Assembly: GCF_003732705.1 (NCBI RefSeq) | Contig: NZ_MOBR01000044.1 | Span: 48,356 to 112,355, forward strand | Origin: Pseudomonas frederiksbergensis | GTDB taxonomy: Bacteria; Pseudomonadota; Gammaproteobacteria; Pseudomonadales; Pseudomonadaceae | Direction: 5' to 3' | DNA length: 64,000 nt | In this document: piece by piece, positions 40,539 through 49,783 of the stretch | How positions within the stretch are numbered: the first letter of the stretch is position 1 | How the letters are laid out: every line of letters begins with the position of its first letter | Position numbers and translations under genes: made by a program | Notes under the pieces: model-generated | Told to the model about the DNA's origin: nothing | Databases searched by the model: none | Seen by the model: the letters and a program-made list of their open reading frames with translations, nothing else

Positions 40539-42044
40539 TTATTCAGCGCCTTCATGCGGTTCCCAATCGCGGGTGCGGCTAACCGCTTTCAGCCAGCCAG
40601 CGTAGAGTTTTTCCTTCGCGCTTTCTTCCAGGGCCGGTTCGAACTCGCGCTCGATCACTGCCTTGCCGCGCAATTCGTCCAGGCTGCCCCAGAAACCGCA
40701 CGCCAGGCCGGCCAGGTAAGCGGCGCCCAGTGCCGTGGTTTCGCGCATTTGCGGGCGCTCAACCTGCGTGCCGAGGATGTCGGCCTGGAACTGCATCAGG
40801 AAGTTGTTTGCCACCGCACCGCCGTCCACACGCAGGGACTTGAGGCGTTCGCCGGAGTCTTGCTGCATGGCGTCGAGTACGTCGCGGGTCTGGTAGGCAA
40901 TCGACTCCAGCGCTGCGCGGATGATGTGATCCACGCGCACGCCGCGAGTCAGGCCGAACAGCGCGCCACGGGCATACGGGTCCCAGTACGGAGCGCCCAG
41001 GCCAGTGAACGCCGGCACCAGGTACACGCCGTTGCTGTCCTTGACCTTGCTGGCGAAGTATTCGGTGTCGGTGGCGTCGGCGATGATCTTCAGTTCGTCA
41101 CGCAGCCACTGCACGGTGGAACCACCGTTGAACACTGCGCCTTCCAGGGCGTAGGCCACTTCGCCTTTCGGGCCGCAAGCGATGGTGGTCAGCATGCCGT
41201 GCTTGGACTTCACGGCTTTATCGCCGGTGTTCATCAGCAGGAAGCAGCCCGTGCCATAGGTGTTTTTCGCCTGGCCTGGCTCGACGCACATCTGGCCGAA
41301 CAGGGCGGCCTGTTGGTCGCCGGCGATACCGCCGATGGCGATGCCGCTTTTGGTGTGGCCGTAGATTTCCGACGACGATTTAACTTCCGGCAGCATTTCC
41401 CGCGGGATGTCGAGGATCTCCAGCATCTTCGCGTCCCACTCCAGCGAGTGGATGTTGAAGAGCATGGTGCGCGAGGCGTTGGTGTAGTCGGTGACGTGGA
41501 CTTTGCCGCCGGTAAATTTCCAGATCAGCCAGCTGTCGACGGTGCCGAACAGCAGTTCGCCGTTGCGCGCGCGTTCACGGCTGCCTTCGACGTTATCGAG
41601 GATCCACTTGAGCTTGGTGCCGGAGAAGTACGGGTCAGTCACAAGGCCAGTGGTGTCGCTGATGTATTGCTCGTGGCCATCGCGCTTGAGCTGCTGGCAG
41701 ATTTCGGTGCTGCGGCGGCACTGCCAGACGATCGCGTTGTAGATCGGGCGGCCGGTGGTCTTGTCCCAGACCACGGTGGTTTCGCGCTGGTTGGTGATGC
41801 CGATGGCAGCGACCTGGTCGTGGTGCAGACCGGCTTGCGCCAGGGCCTCGACCATCACGGCGCTTTGGGTCGCGAAGATTTCCATCGGGTCATGTTCGAC
41901 CCAGCCGGCTTGCGGGTAATGCTGCACGAACTCGCGCTGTGCAGTGCAGACCACGTTCGCGTCACGGTCGAAAATGATCGCGCGGGAGCTGGTCGTACCC
42001 TGATCGAGGGCAATGATGTAGTTCTTATTCTGAATATCGGTCAT
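40539..42044 (-). CDS. glpK: Glycerol kinase
   Basis: 501 residues from the ATG at 42044 (AAGG upstream). Phosphorylates glycerol to sn-glycerol-3-phosphate with ATP in the cytoplasm. FGGY/ASKHA features: YIIALDQGTTSSRAIIFDRD at the N-terminus, GITNQRETTVVWDKTTG, GGIAGDQQAALFGQ and DGGAVANNFLMQFQADILG. It follows glpF by 73 bases and is probably co-transcribed. Confidence 0.98.
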   Translation of the reverse strand: MTDIQNKNYIIALDQGTTSSRAIIFDRDANVVCTAQREFVQHYPQAGWVEHDPMEIFATQSAVMVEALAQAGLHHDQVAAIGITNQRETTVVWDKTTGRPIYNAIVWQCRRSTEICQQLKRDGHEQYISDTTGLVTDPYFSGTKLKWILDNVEGSRERARNGELLFGTVDSWLIWKFTGGKVHVTDYTNASRTMLFNIHSLEWDAKMLEILDIPREMLPEVKSSSEIYGHTKSGIAIGGIAGDQQAALFGQMCVEPGQAKNTYGTGCFLLMNTGDKAVKSKHGMLTTIACGPKGEVAYALEGAVFNGGSTVQWLRDELKIIADATDTEYFASKVKDSNGVYLVPAFTGLGAPYWDPYARGALFGLTRGVRVDHIIRAALESIAYQTRDVLDAMQQDSGERLKSLRVDGGAVANNFLMQFQADILGTQVERPQMRETTALGAAYLAGLACGFWGSLDELRGKAVIEREFEPALEESAKEKLYAGWLKAVSRTRDWEPHEGAE

Positions 42045-42117
42045 GTCGATTGCCTTGGACGAAATAAGGAGTGAGGTCAGGCGCGGGATCAAAGGGCAGG
42101 ATCACGCGCCAACGGTA

Positions 42118-42969
42118 TCAAGAAGTTCTTGGTTTGCCGTCAATGGCCGGTGTTGCGTCCTTTGTAGCAGGTTCGGTGCCTGGCAGATGACGGGCAATCA
42201 GCCCGCGATAGGCCGCAGCGCCGAGGCAGGCACCAACAATCGGTGCAAAAATCGGAATCAGGAAGTACGGGATATCGCGCCCGCCGGTGAAGGAAATTTC
42301 ACCCCAGCCAGTAAAGAAAGTCATCAGCTTAGGGCCGAAATCACGCGCAGGGTTCATCGCGAAACCGGTCAGCGGGCCCATGGAGCTGCCAATCACCGCA
42401 ATCAACAGGCCGATCAGCAGTGGCGCCAGCGGGCCTTTCGGCAGGCCGTTGTTGTCGTCGGTCAGGGACATGATCACGCCCATCAGGATGGCGGTGATGA
42501 TCACTTCAACCAGGAACGCCTGGGCTGTGGACAGGGCTGGGTGCGGGAAGGTGGAGAACACCGACGCCAGCTCAAGGCTGGCCTGGGTGCCACGGACCAT
42601 ATGGTGAGTTTGTTCGTAATCGAAGAAAAGATTGCTGTAGAGCGTGTAAACCAACAACGCTCCGCAGAACGCACCAGCGACCTGGGCGAGGATGTAGAAG
42701 GGCAGTTTACGTTTTTCGAAATCGGCGAAAATGCTCAGCGCGATACTGACCGCAGGATTGAGGTGAGCCCCGGAAACACCGGCGGTCAGGTAGATCGCCA
42801 TGCTGACGCCAACACCCCAGATGATACTGATTTCCCAAAGCCCGAAGCTGGCACCCGCGACTTTGAGCGCGGCAACGCAACCCGTCCCGAAAAAGATCAA
42901 CAGCGCGGTACCCAGGAACTCAGCCATGCATTGGCTCGAGAGTGGCGGTTGTTTCAAAGCAGTTGTCAT
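42118..42969 (-). CDS. glpF: Glycerol uptake facilitator (aquaglyceroporin)
   Basis: 283 residues from the ATG at 42969 (AGAGG upstream). Six-helix MIP channel with both pore motifs, NPA in GAHLNPAVS and NPAR in GFAMNPARDFGP. The Asp after NPAR and glycine-rich second half fit a glycerol channel. Slightly longer N-terminus than E. coli GlpF. First gene of the glpFK transcript, with a structured leader, a CA-motif and a GlpR-like box. Confidence 0.96.
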   Translation of the reverse strand: MTTALKQPPLSSQCMAEFLGTALLIFFGTGCVAALKVAGASFGLWEISIIWGVGVSMAIYLTAGVSGAHLNPAVSIALSIFADFEKRKLPFYILAQVAGAFCGALLVYTLYSNLFFDYEQTHHMVRGTQASLELASVFSTFPHPALSTAQAFLVEVIITAILMGVIMSLTDDNNGLPKGPLAPLLIGLLIAVIGSSMGPLTGFAMNPARDFGPKLMTFFTGWGEISFTGGRDIPYFLIPIFAPIVGACLGAAAYRGLIARHLPGTEPATKDATPAIDGKPRTS

Positions 42970-42975
42970 CGAAAA

Positions 42976-42993
42976 CCTCTTTTTTGTTGTTGT
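42976..42993 (-). promoter_or_regulatory. Crc/Hfq-type CA motif at the glpF ribosome site
   Basis: The transcript reads ACAACAACAAAAAAGAGG, so AACAACAA fits the AANAANAA pattern bound by Hfq-Crc and abuts the AGAGG ribosome site. This implies translational catabolite repression. Confidence 0.65.
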
Positions 42994-42996
42994 CTG

Positions 42997-43053
42997 GCGC
43001 TTTGTCATCTTGGTCAAAGCGCGATTTTCACCGAGTCAGGATCCCCATCCTGA
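42997..43053 (-). promoter_or_regulatory. Two hairpins in the glpF leader
   Basis: GCGCTTTG/CAAAGCGC (42997-43022) and TCAGGAT-CCCC-ATCCTGA (43036-43053) are perfect stems, both upstream of the CA-motif and, if transcription starts further left, inside the leader RNA. Neither is followed by a T-run in the minus sense. Confidence 0.45.
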
Positions 43054-43096
43054 TTTTGGTTTACTGCCGAGTACTCCGTCGGGGTCATTCCTACAG

Positions 43097-43116
43097 TATT
43101 CGCAAACGAAAAAATA
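43097..43116. promoter_or_regulatory. GlpR-like operator of glpF
   Basis: TTCG-CAAA-CGAA (43099-43110) is a perfect 4-4-4 inverted repeat. Read on the minus strand it is TTCGTTTGCGAA, one base from the glpD element TTCATTTGCGAA. About 130 bases upstream of glpF. The rest of 42970-43339 shows no gene. Confidence 0.65.
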
Positions 43117-43339
43117 TAGACAAGAAACGCCGCTGTCAAAGGTCGAAAGTGAACCATCAGTCATATTTAAACTATTCGCCTCATGAATGATCGTGTTGAT
43201 GGCGTTTTGAGTTGCGTGCAAACCCATGCGGCAGGGCTTCGCCAAGCCTTTGAAATAGCGCCGCAATAGAGCCTTTTGCTGATCAATGTCCTAGAATCCG
43301 GCGCAGTGTTTTTCTTCTGTCGCCAAGCTTGGAGCTGCC

Positions 43340-43810
43340 ATGACGCCCGCATTGGATTTGTTGAAAAAAGTTCGCGCCGAACATCGTGTGCACAGTTACG
43401 AACATGATCCGAAAGCAGCGTCCTATGGTCTGGAGGCAGCGGAAAAACTGGGGTTGGACCCGGCGCAGGTGTTCAAGACGCTGCTGGCGGCCAGTGAGAA
43501 AGGTGAATTGCTGGTGGCGGTGGTGCCGGTCGTCGGAAGTCTCGATTTAAAGCACCTGGCCCATGCGGCCGGGGTGAAAAAAGTCGAAATGGCCGATCCG
43601 GCGGCCGCTCAACGCGCGACCGGTTACCTGTTGGGCGGCATCAGTCCGTTGGGGCAGAAGAAGCGTCTGCGCACGTTTATCGATAACTCGGCGCAACCCC
43701 TTGCCAGCATTTTTGTCAGTGCTGGGCGGCGGGGGCTGGAGGTGGAATTGGCGCCCGCGGTATTGGCCGAACATACTCAGGCGAAGTTCGCCGACATTGG
43801 TCGCGCCTGA
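43340..43810 (+). CDS. ybaK: Cys-tRNA(Pro) deacylase YbaK
   Basis: 156 residues, the whole-length YbaK family. It hydrolyses Cys-tRNA(Pro) formed by prolyl-tRNA synthetase error. Starts MTPALDLLKKVRAEHRVHSYEHDP; catalytic Lys region QVFKTLLAASEKGELLVAVVPV; GYLLGGISPLGQKKRLRTFID is the family's glycine-rich core. Followed after 15 bases by the PhzF-type gene, probably one transcript. Confidence 0.95.
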   Translation: MTPALDLLKKVRAEHRVHSYEHDPKAASYGLEAAEKLGLDPAQVFKTLLAASEKGELLVAVVPVVGSLDLKHLAHAAGVKKVEMADPAAAQRATGYLLGGISPLGQKKRLRTFIDNSAQPLASIFVSAGRRGLEVELAPAVLAEHTQAKFADIGRA

Positions 43811-43825
43811 ATCAGGGAGAAGGTT

Positions 43826-44608
43826 ATGCAGCTCGAATTTCATCAGGTCGATGCGTTTAGTGATCGACCGTTCAGTGGCAATCCGGCGATGGTCTATCGG
43901 CTCGATGCCTGGCTGGCCGATGAGTTGATGCAGAAGATCGCCGCCGAGCACAACCTCGCCGAAACCGCGTTCGTGGTGCGTGAAGGTCAGGCCTGGCATA
44001 TCCGCTGGTTTACCCCAACCACCGAAGTGCCGCTGTGCGGGCATGCCACCTTGGCCAGCGCGTTCGTGCTGTTTGAAATCTATAAGGAGCCGGCCGAACG
44101 CCTGGATTTCATCTGCAAGTCCGGCCCGTTGAGCGTCAGCCGGGAGGGCGGGCGGTTGTGGCTGGATTTTCCGGCGATTGTGCCGTCGGAAGTCGGCGTG
44201 ACCCTGGATGTCGAGCGCGCCCTGGGTGTGGAAGCCGTCGATGTGCTGGGCTCGAATGAATTGTTGGTGGTGTTGGAATCCGAGCAAGCGGTGCTTGATT
44301 GCAGACCCGATATGGCAGCGCTGGCGAAACTGCCATGGCCAGGGGCAATCGTCACGGCCAGGGGCGGCAAGCATGATTTCGTGTCCCGGTACTTCGCGCC
44401 GGCGATTGGCATCAATGAAGGCCCGGTGACCGGCTCGACCCATTGCAGTCTGATTCCGTACTGGTCGAAGCGCTTGGGCAAGTCGAGCCTGATGGCGTAT
44501 CAGTGCTCGGCCCGTGGCGGGGAATTGTTCTGCCGGCTGGAAGGGGAGCGGGTGAAGATCGGCGGGAATGCGACGTTGGTGGCGAGCGGAAAATTGTTGC
44601 TCGGGTGA
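43826..44608 (+). CDS. PhzF family isomerase/epimerase-like protein
   Basis: 260 residues. PhzF fold, related to diaminopimelate epimerase. N-terminal QLEFHQVDAFSDRPFSGNPAMVY and HNLAETAFV, which places the catalytic Glu; CGHATLASAFVLFE and later GPVTGSTHCSLIPYW are conserved blocks. No phenazine genes are nearby, so this is a general family member of unknown substrate. GGAGAAGG precedes the ATG. Confidence 0.9.
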   Translation: MQLEFHQVDAFSDRPFSGNPAMVYRLDAWLADELMQKIAAEHNLAETAFVVREGQAWHIRWFTPTTEVPLCGHATLASAFVLFEIYKEPAERLDFICKSGPLSVSREGGRLWLDFPAIVPSEVGVTLDVERALGVEAVDVLGSNELLVVLESEQAVLDCRPDMAALAKLPWPGAIVTARGGKHDFVSRYFAPAIGINEGPVTGSTHCSLIPYWSKRLGKSSLMAYQCSARGGELFCRLEGERVKIGGNATLVASGKLLLG

Positions 44609-44613
44609 GGTCT

Positions 44614-44708
44614 TTGTAGGAGCGAGGCTTGCCCGCGAAGGCGTCGGGCCTGCCAATGATGATGTCGATTGATACGACGCCTTCGCGGGCAAGCCTCGCT
44701 CCTACAGG
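44614..44708. repeat. REPIN (GAGGCTTGCCCGCGAA subtype)
   Basis: TTGTAGGAGCGAGGCTTGCC and its inverse, 5 bases after the PhzF-type stop and 14 bases from the ABC ATPase stop, between convergent genes. Confidence 0.92.
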
Positions 44709-44722
44709 AACAGGTCCGGGTG

Positions 44723-45832
44723 TTAGCTGGCGGTGCTGTACCGGCGGACGCCGGTTTCAACTGCCGGAATCTGCGCCGCCGTGCTTCCAGAAGCCTGGAA
44801 CAACACCAGATGCTCAGCCGCCACCCGAATCCCCACTTGCGCACCGACCTGATGATCGGCATGGCTCGGGAAGATCGATTCCAGCTGCGCACCCGTCGGC
44901 ATCTGCAAGCGATACAGCGTTGAGGCGCCAAGGAACGTCTTGCCGACGATCCGCGCTTTCAGCCCACTGTCCGGCGCATAAACGATGTCATCCGGGCGCA
45001 GCAACACGTCCACCGCGCCACCAATCGGCCAGGTGTAGGCACGATTGCCGCGTAGCTCACCCAATTCAGTCTGCACCGACTCCGGGCTGCTCAGCTGGCC
45101 GCGAATGAAGTAGCCCTGGCCAACGAAACTGGCCACAAACGGTGTCAGTGGTTCGTGATACAGGTTGTAGGGCGTGTCCCACTGCTCAAGACGACCTTCC
45201 TTGAAAACCCCCACATGATCGCTGACGGCGAAGGCTTCTTCCTGGTCGTGAGTCACCAGAATCGCACTGGTGCCACGGGCCTTGAGGATGTCACGTACTT
45301 CATGGCTGAGCTTGCGCCGCAGTTCGCCATCGAGGTTGGAGAACGGTTCGTCGAGCAGCAACAGTTGCGGCTCTGGCGCCAGGGCGCGGGCCAGTGCGAC
45401 ACGTTGCTGCTGGCCACCGGACAGCTCATGGGGGAAGCGCTTACCGAGGTTCTTCAGGTTGACCAGTTCCAGCAGCTCTTCGGTGACGCGATCCTTTTGC
45501 GGATGCTTGCGGATCCCGAAGGCGATGTTCTCGGCCACGCTCAGATGCGGAAACAACGCGTAGTCCTGAAACACCATGCCGATTCGACGCTTTTCCGGGG
45601 CCAGGGTAAAACCGGCGTTGGAAATGGTTTCGCCGCCGAGCTGGATTTCACCTTCGTGCACCGGTTCAAAACCGGCAATGGCCCGCAGGGTGGTGGTTTT
45701 GCCGCAGCCCGAAGAGCCCAGCAGGCAACCGATGTCGCCGGCGTTCAGATGCAGGTTGAGGTTCTGTACGACCCGCTGGTCTTGATAGCCGCAGGCAAGA
45801 TTGCGCAGCTTGAGCAGTAGTGGCTGGCTCAT
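44723..45832 (-). CDS. ABC transporter ATPase (Fe3+/polyamine type)
   Basis: 369 residues from the ATG at 45832, which overlaps the argF stop by 4 bases; the upstream 48 codons lie inside argF and are rejected. Walker A GSSGCGKTT, signature LSGGQQQR, Walker B LLLLDEPFSNLD, switch ILVTHDQEEAF and a C-terminal TOBE domain with GDIG-like strands. This is the CUT1/PotA/FbpC type that pairs with permeases encoded elsewhere; none is adjacent. Translational coupling to argF is conserved in synteny with P. putida (recalled, not checked). Substrate unknown. Confidence 0.88.
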   Translation of the reverse strand: MSQPLLLKLRNLACGYQDQRVVQNLNLHLNAGDIGCLLGSSGCGKTTTLRAIAGFEPVHEGEIQLGGETISNAGFTLAPEKRRIGMVFQDYALFPHLSVAENIAFGIRKHPQKDRVTEELLELVNLKNLGKRFPHELSGGQQQRVALARALAPEPQLLLLDEPFSNLDGELRRKLSHEVRDILKARGTSAILVTHDQEEAFAVSDHVGVFKEGRLEQWDTPYNLYHEPLTPFVASFVGQGYFIRGQLSSPESVQTELGELRGNRAYTWPIGGAVDVLLRPDDIVYAPDSGLKARIVGKTFLGASTLYRLQMPTGAQLESIFPSHADHQVGAQVGIRVAAEHLVLFQASGSTAAQIPAVETGVRRYSTAS

Positions 45833-46749
45833 GCGTGGTGATACGCCGGCATGACCAGAAACTCGAGCAAGGCCTTTTGTGCGTGCAGACGGTTTTCCGC
45901 CTGGTCCCAGGCTACGGAGCGCGGGTCGTCCAGCAGGTCGAGGCTGATTTCTTCGCCACGGTGGGCCGGCAGGCAATGCATGAACAGCACATCCGGCGCG
46001 GCCTGATCGAGCAGGGCGCGGTTGACCTGGAATGGCGCGAACAGCTTCAGGCGCTTGGCGGTTTCTTCTTCCTGGCCCATGGAGGTCCAGACGTCAGTGC
46101 TCACCAGATGCGCGCCACGCACGGCATCCTGTGGATCGCGGACGATGGTTACACGATCGCCGGCCTTGGCCACGAACTCAGGGTTGGGTTCATAACCTTC
46201 CGGGCAGGCGATGCGCAACTGGAAGTCGAACTGGATCGCCGCTTCTATATAGCTGTTGCACATGTTGTTGCCGTCGCCGATCCAGGCCACGGTCTTGCCC
46301 TGGATCGAGCCGCGGTGTTCGAGGAAGGTTTGCATGTCTGCCAGCAACTGGCACGGGTGCAGGTCATCGGAAAGGCCGTTGATCAGCGGGACGCGCGAAT
46401 TGGCGGCGAATTCGGTCAGTGTGCTGTGGGAAAACGTACGAATCATCACCGCATCGAGCATGCTCGACATGACAATGGCGGCGTCGCCGATCGGCTCGCC
46501 ACGGCCCAGTTGGGTATCGCGGGGCGAGAGGAAGATCGCCTGGCCGCCGAGCTGGATCATGCCGGCTTCGAACGAGATGCGCGTGCGGGTCGAAGACTTC
46601 TCGAAAATCATCCCCAGGACGCGGTTTTTCAGAGGCTCGAACAGTACGCCGCGGTTACGCAGGTCCTTGAGCTCAACGCCTCGACGGATCACGCTGACCA
46701 GCTCTTCGGGCGTGCAATCCATCAGGGAGAGAAAGTGCCTTGCGCTCAT
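45829..46749 (-). CDS. argF: Ornithine carbamoyltransferase (anabolic)
   Basis: 306 residues from the second of two adjacent ATGs (46752 and 46749), with AAGG upstream. Makes citrulline from ornithine and carbamoyl phosphate. Carbamoyl-phosphate site STRTR (53-57), HPCQLLAD and FMHCLPAHRGEEI with the ornithine-binding HCLP. Upstream is a tandem ArgR operator. Operon with the ABC ATPase through an ATGA overlap. Confidence 0.97.
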   Translation of the reverse strand: MSARHFLSLMDCTPEELVSVIRRGVELKDLRNRGVLFEPLKNRVLGMIFEKSSTRTRISFEAGMIQLGGQAIFLSPRDTQLGRGEPIGDAAIVMSSMLDAVMIRTFSHSTLTEFAANSRVPLINGLSDDLHPCQLLADMQTFLEHRGSIQGKTVAWIGDGNNMCNSYIEAAIQFDFQLRIACPEGYEPNPEFVAKAGDRVTIVRDPQDAVRGAHLVSTDVWTSMGQEEETAKRLKLFAPFQVNRALLDQAAPDVLFMHCLPAHRGEEISLDLLDDPRSVAWDQAENRLHAQKALLEFLVMPAYHHA

Positions 46750-46854
46750 CATTGACTACCTTTTTGCAACAGACCGCAGATACTCAAAGCCTTGTTTAAC
46801 TGAAAAACGGGCGAGACCTGCGGCGTAAGCCGCACGGGGCGACGAAATAGGGGA

Positions 46855-46896
46855 AGGCGCGATCTTATAATTAAATGTCGCGTCTTACCAATAGGG
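46855..46896. promoter_or_regulatory. ArgR operator of argF
   Basis: Two direct half-sites fit the Pseudomonas ArgR consensus TGTCGC-N8-AA-N5: AGGCGC at 46855 then TGTCGC at 46876, spaced 21 bases, each with AA at the right offset. It lies 106-147 bases upstream of argF. Confidence 0.8.
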
Positions 46897-47155
46897 CTAC
46901 GGTTTTTAGGGAAATTCAGAGGGGCTACGGGATGACCGAAGTAGCGCTTTTGAAGCCTGTTTCCGGATAGCAGCCCGTCATTTGTACACCGGGCCCATCT
47001 GGCATTGCAATCAAACGGGGCGGGGACGGCATCGAGGTAGTCGGTTTCTGACCTGTGATTCTTGCCATGTAGTGGCAATGTGTCTCGTCTGAAACATTTG
47101 CTAATGCAAAGTGCTGGGTTATAACTACTCCACGACGACGCAGGAAGCCTCCGGA
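46897..47155. other. Intergenic region upstream of argF and the 96-residue gene
   Basis: About 260 bp with no reading frame worth reporting. It must hold the promoter of the plus-strand hypothetical gene; no operator beyond the ArgR site was recognised. Confidence 0.5.
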
Positions 47156-47446
47156 ATGGAATCGAAAGAACAGCAGTTAATGGAATTACTCGGCCTCACC
47201 GCCCGCTCCCTGACTCATCTCACGGCGTCCATGACCTCGATGTCCTTCGAGTTGATGCGCAGTGACGACGAAGTGACCAAAGCCGCCGGTCGACGCATGA
47301 TCGATCGCATGGCCACCATCAGTGCCGGGCTTGATGAGCATTGGCGATTGATCGGCGAGCTCACCGGCGTGCATGTCGCCCACGAGCAGATTGAAACCAT
47401 CCAGGAGATCCAGTTGCAGGCGCCGCCCCGGTTGCCACCGAACTGA
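47156..47446 (+). CDS. Small hypothetical protein
   Basis: 96 residues from the ATG at 47156. I do not recognise it. The sequence is mostly helical and amphipathic (KEQQLMELLGLTARSLTHLTASMTSMSFELM, then DEVTKAAGRRMIDRMATISAGLDEHWRLIGELTG), with an acidic linker and a proline-rich tail. No signal peptide or membrane segment. It lies 134 bases upstream of the molybdopterin enzyme gene in the same direction. Codon usage matches neighbours, so it is probably real. Confidence 0.6.
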   Translation: MESKEQQLMELLGLTARSLTHLTASMTSMSFELMRSDDEVTKAAGRRMIDRMATISAGLDEHWRLIGELTGVHVAHEQIETIQEIQLQAPPRLPPN

Positions 47447-47580
47447 GTCTGCACCGCCATCGGCTGGCCTGATGGCCGCCGATTCACAAGACGAACGTCG
47501 CTGGCGCAGCGCCGGTTCGCGCGCCATAGTTTTGTTCCCGTGGCAGACATTGCCCGCCCAGAACAAGACAGAGACTGGCC

Positions 47581-49686
47581 ATGACCAAGACTCTCCATCA
47601 CCGTGCCTGCCACCTGTGCGAAGCCATTTGTGGCCTGACCATCGAAACCACCGAGGCCGAAGGTCGGGTACAAATCACGTCGATCAAGGGTGATCCGCAG
47701 GATACGTTCAGTCGCGGGCACATCTGCCCTAAAGCGGTGGCCCTGCAAGACATCCAGAATGATCCGGATCGCTTGCATCAACCGATGCAGCGCGTGGGCA
47801 GCGAATGGCAGCCGATTGCGTGGGAAGACGCCTTCAACCTCGTAGCCGAACGGCTGGCAGCGATTCAGGAGCGTCACGGGCAGAACGCGGTGGCGGTCTA
47901 TCAAGGCAACCCGAGCGTGCACAACTATGGGCTGATGACCCACAGCAATTACTTTCTGGGTCTGCTGAAAACCCGCAACCGGTTTTCCGCAACCTCGGTC
48001 GATCAGTTGCCCCATCACCTGACCAGTCACCTGATGTACGGCCACGGCTTGCTGTTGCCGATCCCGGACATCGATCACACCGATTTCATGCTGATCCTGG
48101 GCGGTAATCCGCTGGCGTCCAACGGCAGCATCATGACCGTGCCGGATGTCGAGAAACGCCTGAAAGCGATTCAGGTCCGCGGCGGCAAAGTGGTGGTGGT
48201 CGATCCGCGTCGCAGCGAAACGGCGGCGATTGCCGATCAGCATCTGTTCGTACGTCCTGGCGGCGATGCGGCGCTGTTGTTCGGGATGCTCAATACCTTG
48301 TTCGCCGAAGGCCTGACCCGCGACAGCCATCTACCGGTGGACGGTCTGGATGAGGTGCGCGAGGCGGTGGCGGGATTTACTGCTGAGGTCATGAGCCCGT
48401 TGTGTGCGGTGCCTGCCGAGCAGATCCGCCAACTGGCCCGGGACTTTGCAGCGGCGCCGACCGCGGTTTGCTATGGCCGCATGGGCGTCTCGACCCAGGC
48501 CTTCGGTACGTTGTGCCATTGGGTCGTGCAGTTGATCAACCTGGTCACCGGCAACCTCGACCGCGTGGGCGGTGCGCTGTGCACCGAGCCGGCGGTGGAT
48601 TTGGTGGCGTCCACCTCGGGCGGGCATTTCAATCGGTGGCAGAGTCGGGTGTCCGGGCGTCCGGAGTACAGCGGCGAATTACCGGTATCGGCCCTGGCCG
48701 AAGAGATGCTCACTGGCGGGGAAGGGCAGGTGCGGGCGCTGATCACGGTGGCGGGCAATCCGGTGCTGTCCACGCCCAACGGTCGGCAACTGGAGCAAGC
48801 GCTGGACGGTTTGGAGTTCATGCTCAGCATCGACCTGTACATCAATGAAACCACTCGTTATGCCGACTTGATCCTGCCGTCCACCTCGGCCCTGGAAAAC
48901 GACCACTACGACACCACGTTCAATATGTTTGCCGTGCGCAACGTCACGCGTTTCAACCGGGCGATCCTGGCCAAACCGGAAGGCGCGCTGCATGACTGGG
49001 AAATTTTCGTCGGTCTGGCCGAGGCGTTTGCCGCGAAGACCGGCAAGGAGCTCAAGCCGACCATTGCTCCGGCGCAGATGATCGACCGTGGCTTGCGGAT
49101 GGGGCTGTATGGCGATGCTTCCGAGCACAAGCTGTCGCTGACGACCTTGTTCGATCATCCCCACGGCGTTGATTTGGGTGCGCTCAAATCCAATCTGGCG
49201 CCACGGCTCAAGACTCCAAACCAGCGTGTCCAGGCCGCACCGGCGCCGATCCTCGCAGACCTGGCCCGTTTCGCCGCCCTGCAGGCACCGGCCGCCGATG
49301 AGCTGTTGATGATTGGTCGCCGACATGTGCGCAGTAACAATTCATGGATGCACAACTATCACCGTCTGGTGAAGGGCAAGCCCCGTCATCAGTTGTTGAT
49401 GCACCCGCAAGACCTGGCCAGTCGCGGTCTCACCGATGGGCAGCGGGTGCGGGTCAGCTCGCGGGTGGGGGTGATCGAAGTTGAAGTGATCGGCAGTCTG
49501 GATATGATGCAAGGCGTGGTCAGTCTTCCGCACGGTTGGGGCCATGCGCGGCCGGGTGTGCAGATGACGATCGCCAGCAGCCAGCCGGGGTCCAGCGCCA
49601 ACGACCTGACGGATGAGTGTCAGCTCGATGAGTTGTCGGGGAATGCGGCGTTGAACGGCGTGCCGGTGACCGTGGCGGCGGCTTGA
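47581..49686 (+). CDS. Molybdopterin oxidoreductase (FdhF/nitrate reductase-like)
   Basis: 701 residues of the DMSO-reductase superfamily. An N-terminal [4Fe-4S] motif, Cys10-x2-Cys13-x3-Cys17 and Cys49 (CHLCEAICG; GHICPKA), precedes molybdopterin domains with FMLILGGNPLASNGS, VVVVDPRRSETA and a C-terminal dinucleotide-binding barrel (RRHVRSNNSWMHNY; LPHGWGHARPGVQM). No Tat signal, so it is cytoplasmic. There is no partner Fe-S or membrane subunit nearby. The residue ligating Mo cannot be named with confidence. Oxidoreductase family is firm; substrate unknown. Confidence 0.88.
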   Translation: MTKTLHHRACHLCEAICGLTIETTEAEGRVQITSIKGDPQDTFSRGHICPKAVALQDIQNDPDRLHQPMQRVGSEWQPIAWEDAFNLVAERLAAIQERHGQNAVAVYQGNPSVHNYGLMTHSNYFLGLLKTRNRFSATSVDQLPHHLTSHLMYGHGLLLPIPDIDHTDFMLILGGNPLASNGSIMTVPDVEKRLKAIQVRGGKVVVVDPRRSETAAIADQHLFVRPGGDAALLFGMLNTLFAEGLTRDSHLPVDGLDEVREAVAGFTAEVMSPLCAVPAEQIRQLARDFAAAPTAVCYGRMGVSTQAFGTLCHWVVQLINLVTGNLDRVGGALCTEPAVDLVASTSGGHFNRWQSRVSGRPEYSGELPVSALAEEMLTGGEGQVRALITVAGNPVLSTPNGRQLEQALDGLEFMLSIDLYINETTRYADLILPSTSALENDHYDTTFNMFAVRNVTRFNRAILAKPEGALHDWEIFVGLAEAFAAKTGKELKPTIAPAQMIDRGLRMGLYGDASEHKLSLTTLFDHPHGVDLGALKSNLAPRLKTPNQRVQAAPAPILADLARFAALQAPAADELLMIGRRHVRSNNSWMHNYHRLVKGKPRHQLLMHPQDLASRGLTDGQRVRVSSRVGVIEVEVIGSLDMMQGVVSLPHGWGHARPGVQMTIASSQPGSSANDLTDECQLDELSGNAALNGVPVTVAAA

Positions 49687-49783
49687 TCGAGTCTGTCGGG
49701 GAGACCGAGCATGGCGCTCGGGTTTCCGTTACAATGCGCCACCGTGCCGACCCTTGAGTCGGAAAGTTCAGCCGAGGTGCTCC

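Noticed and set aside
43826..44608. Phenazine biosynthesis
   Set aside because: PhzF-family proteins are widespread; none of the other phz genes is present.
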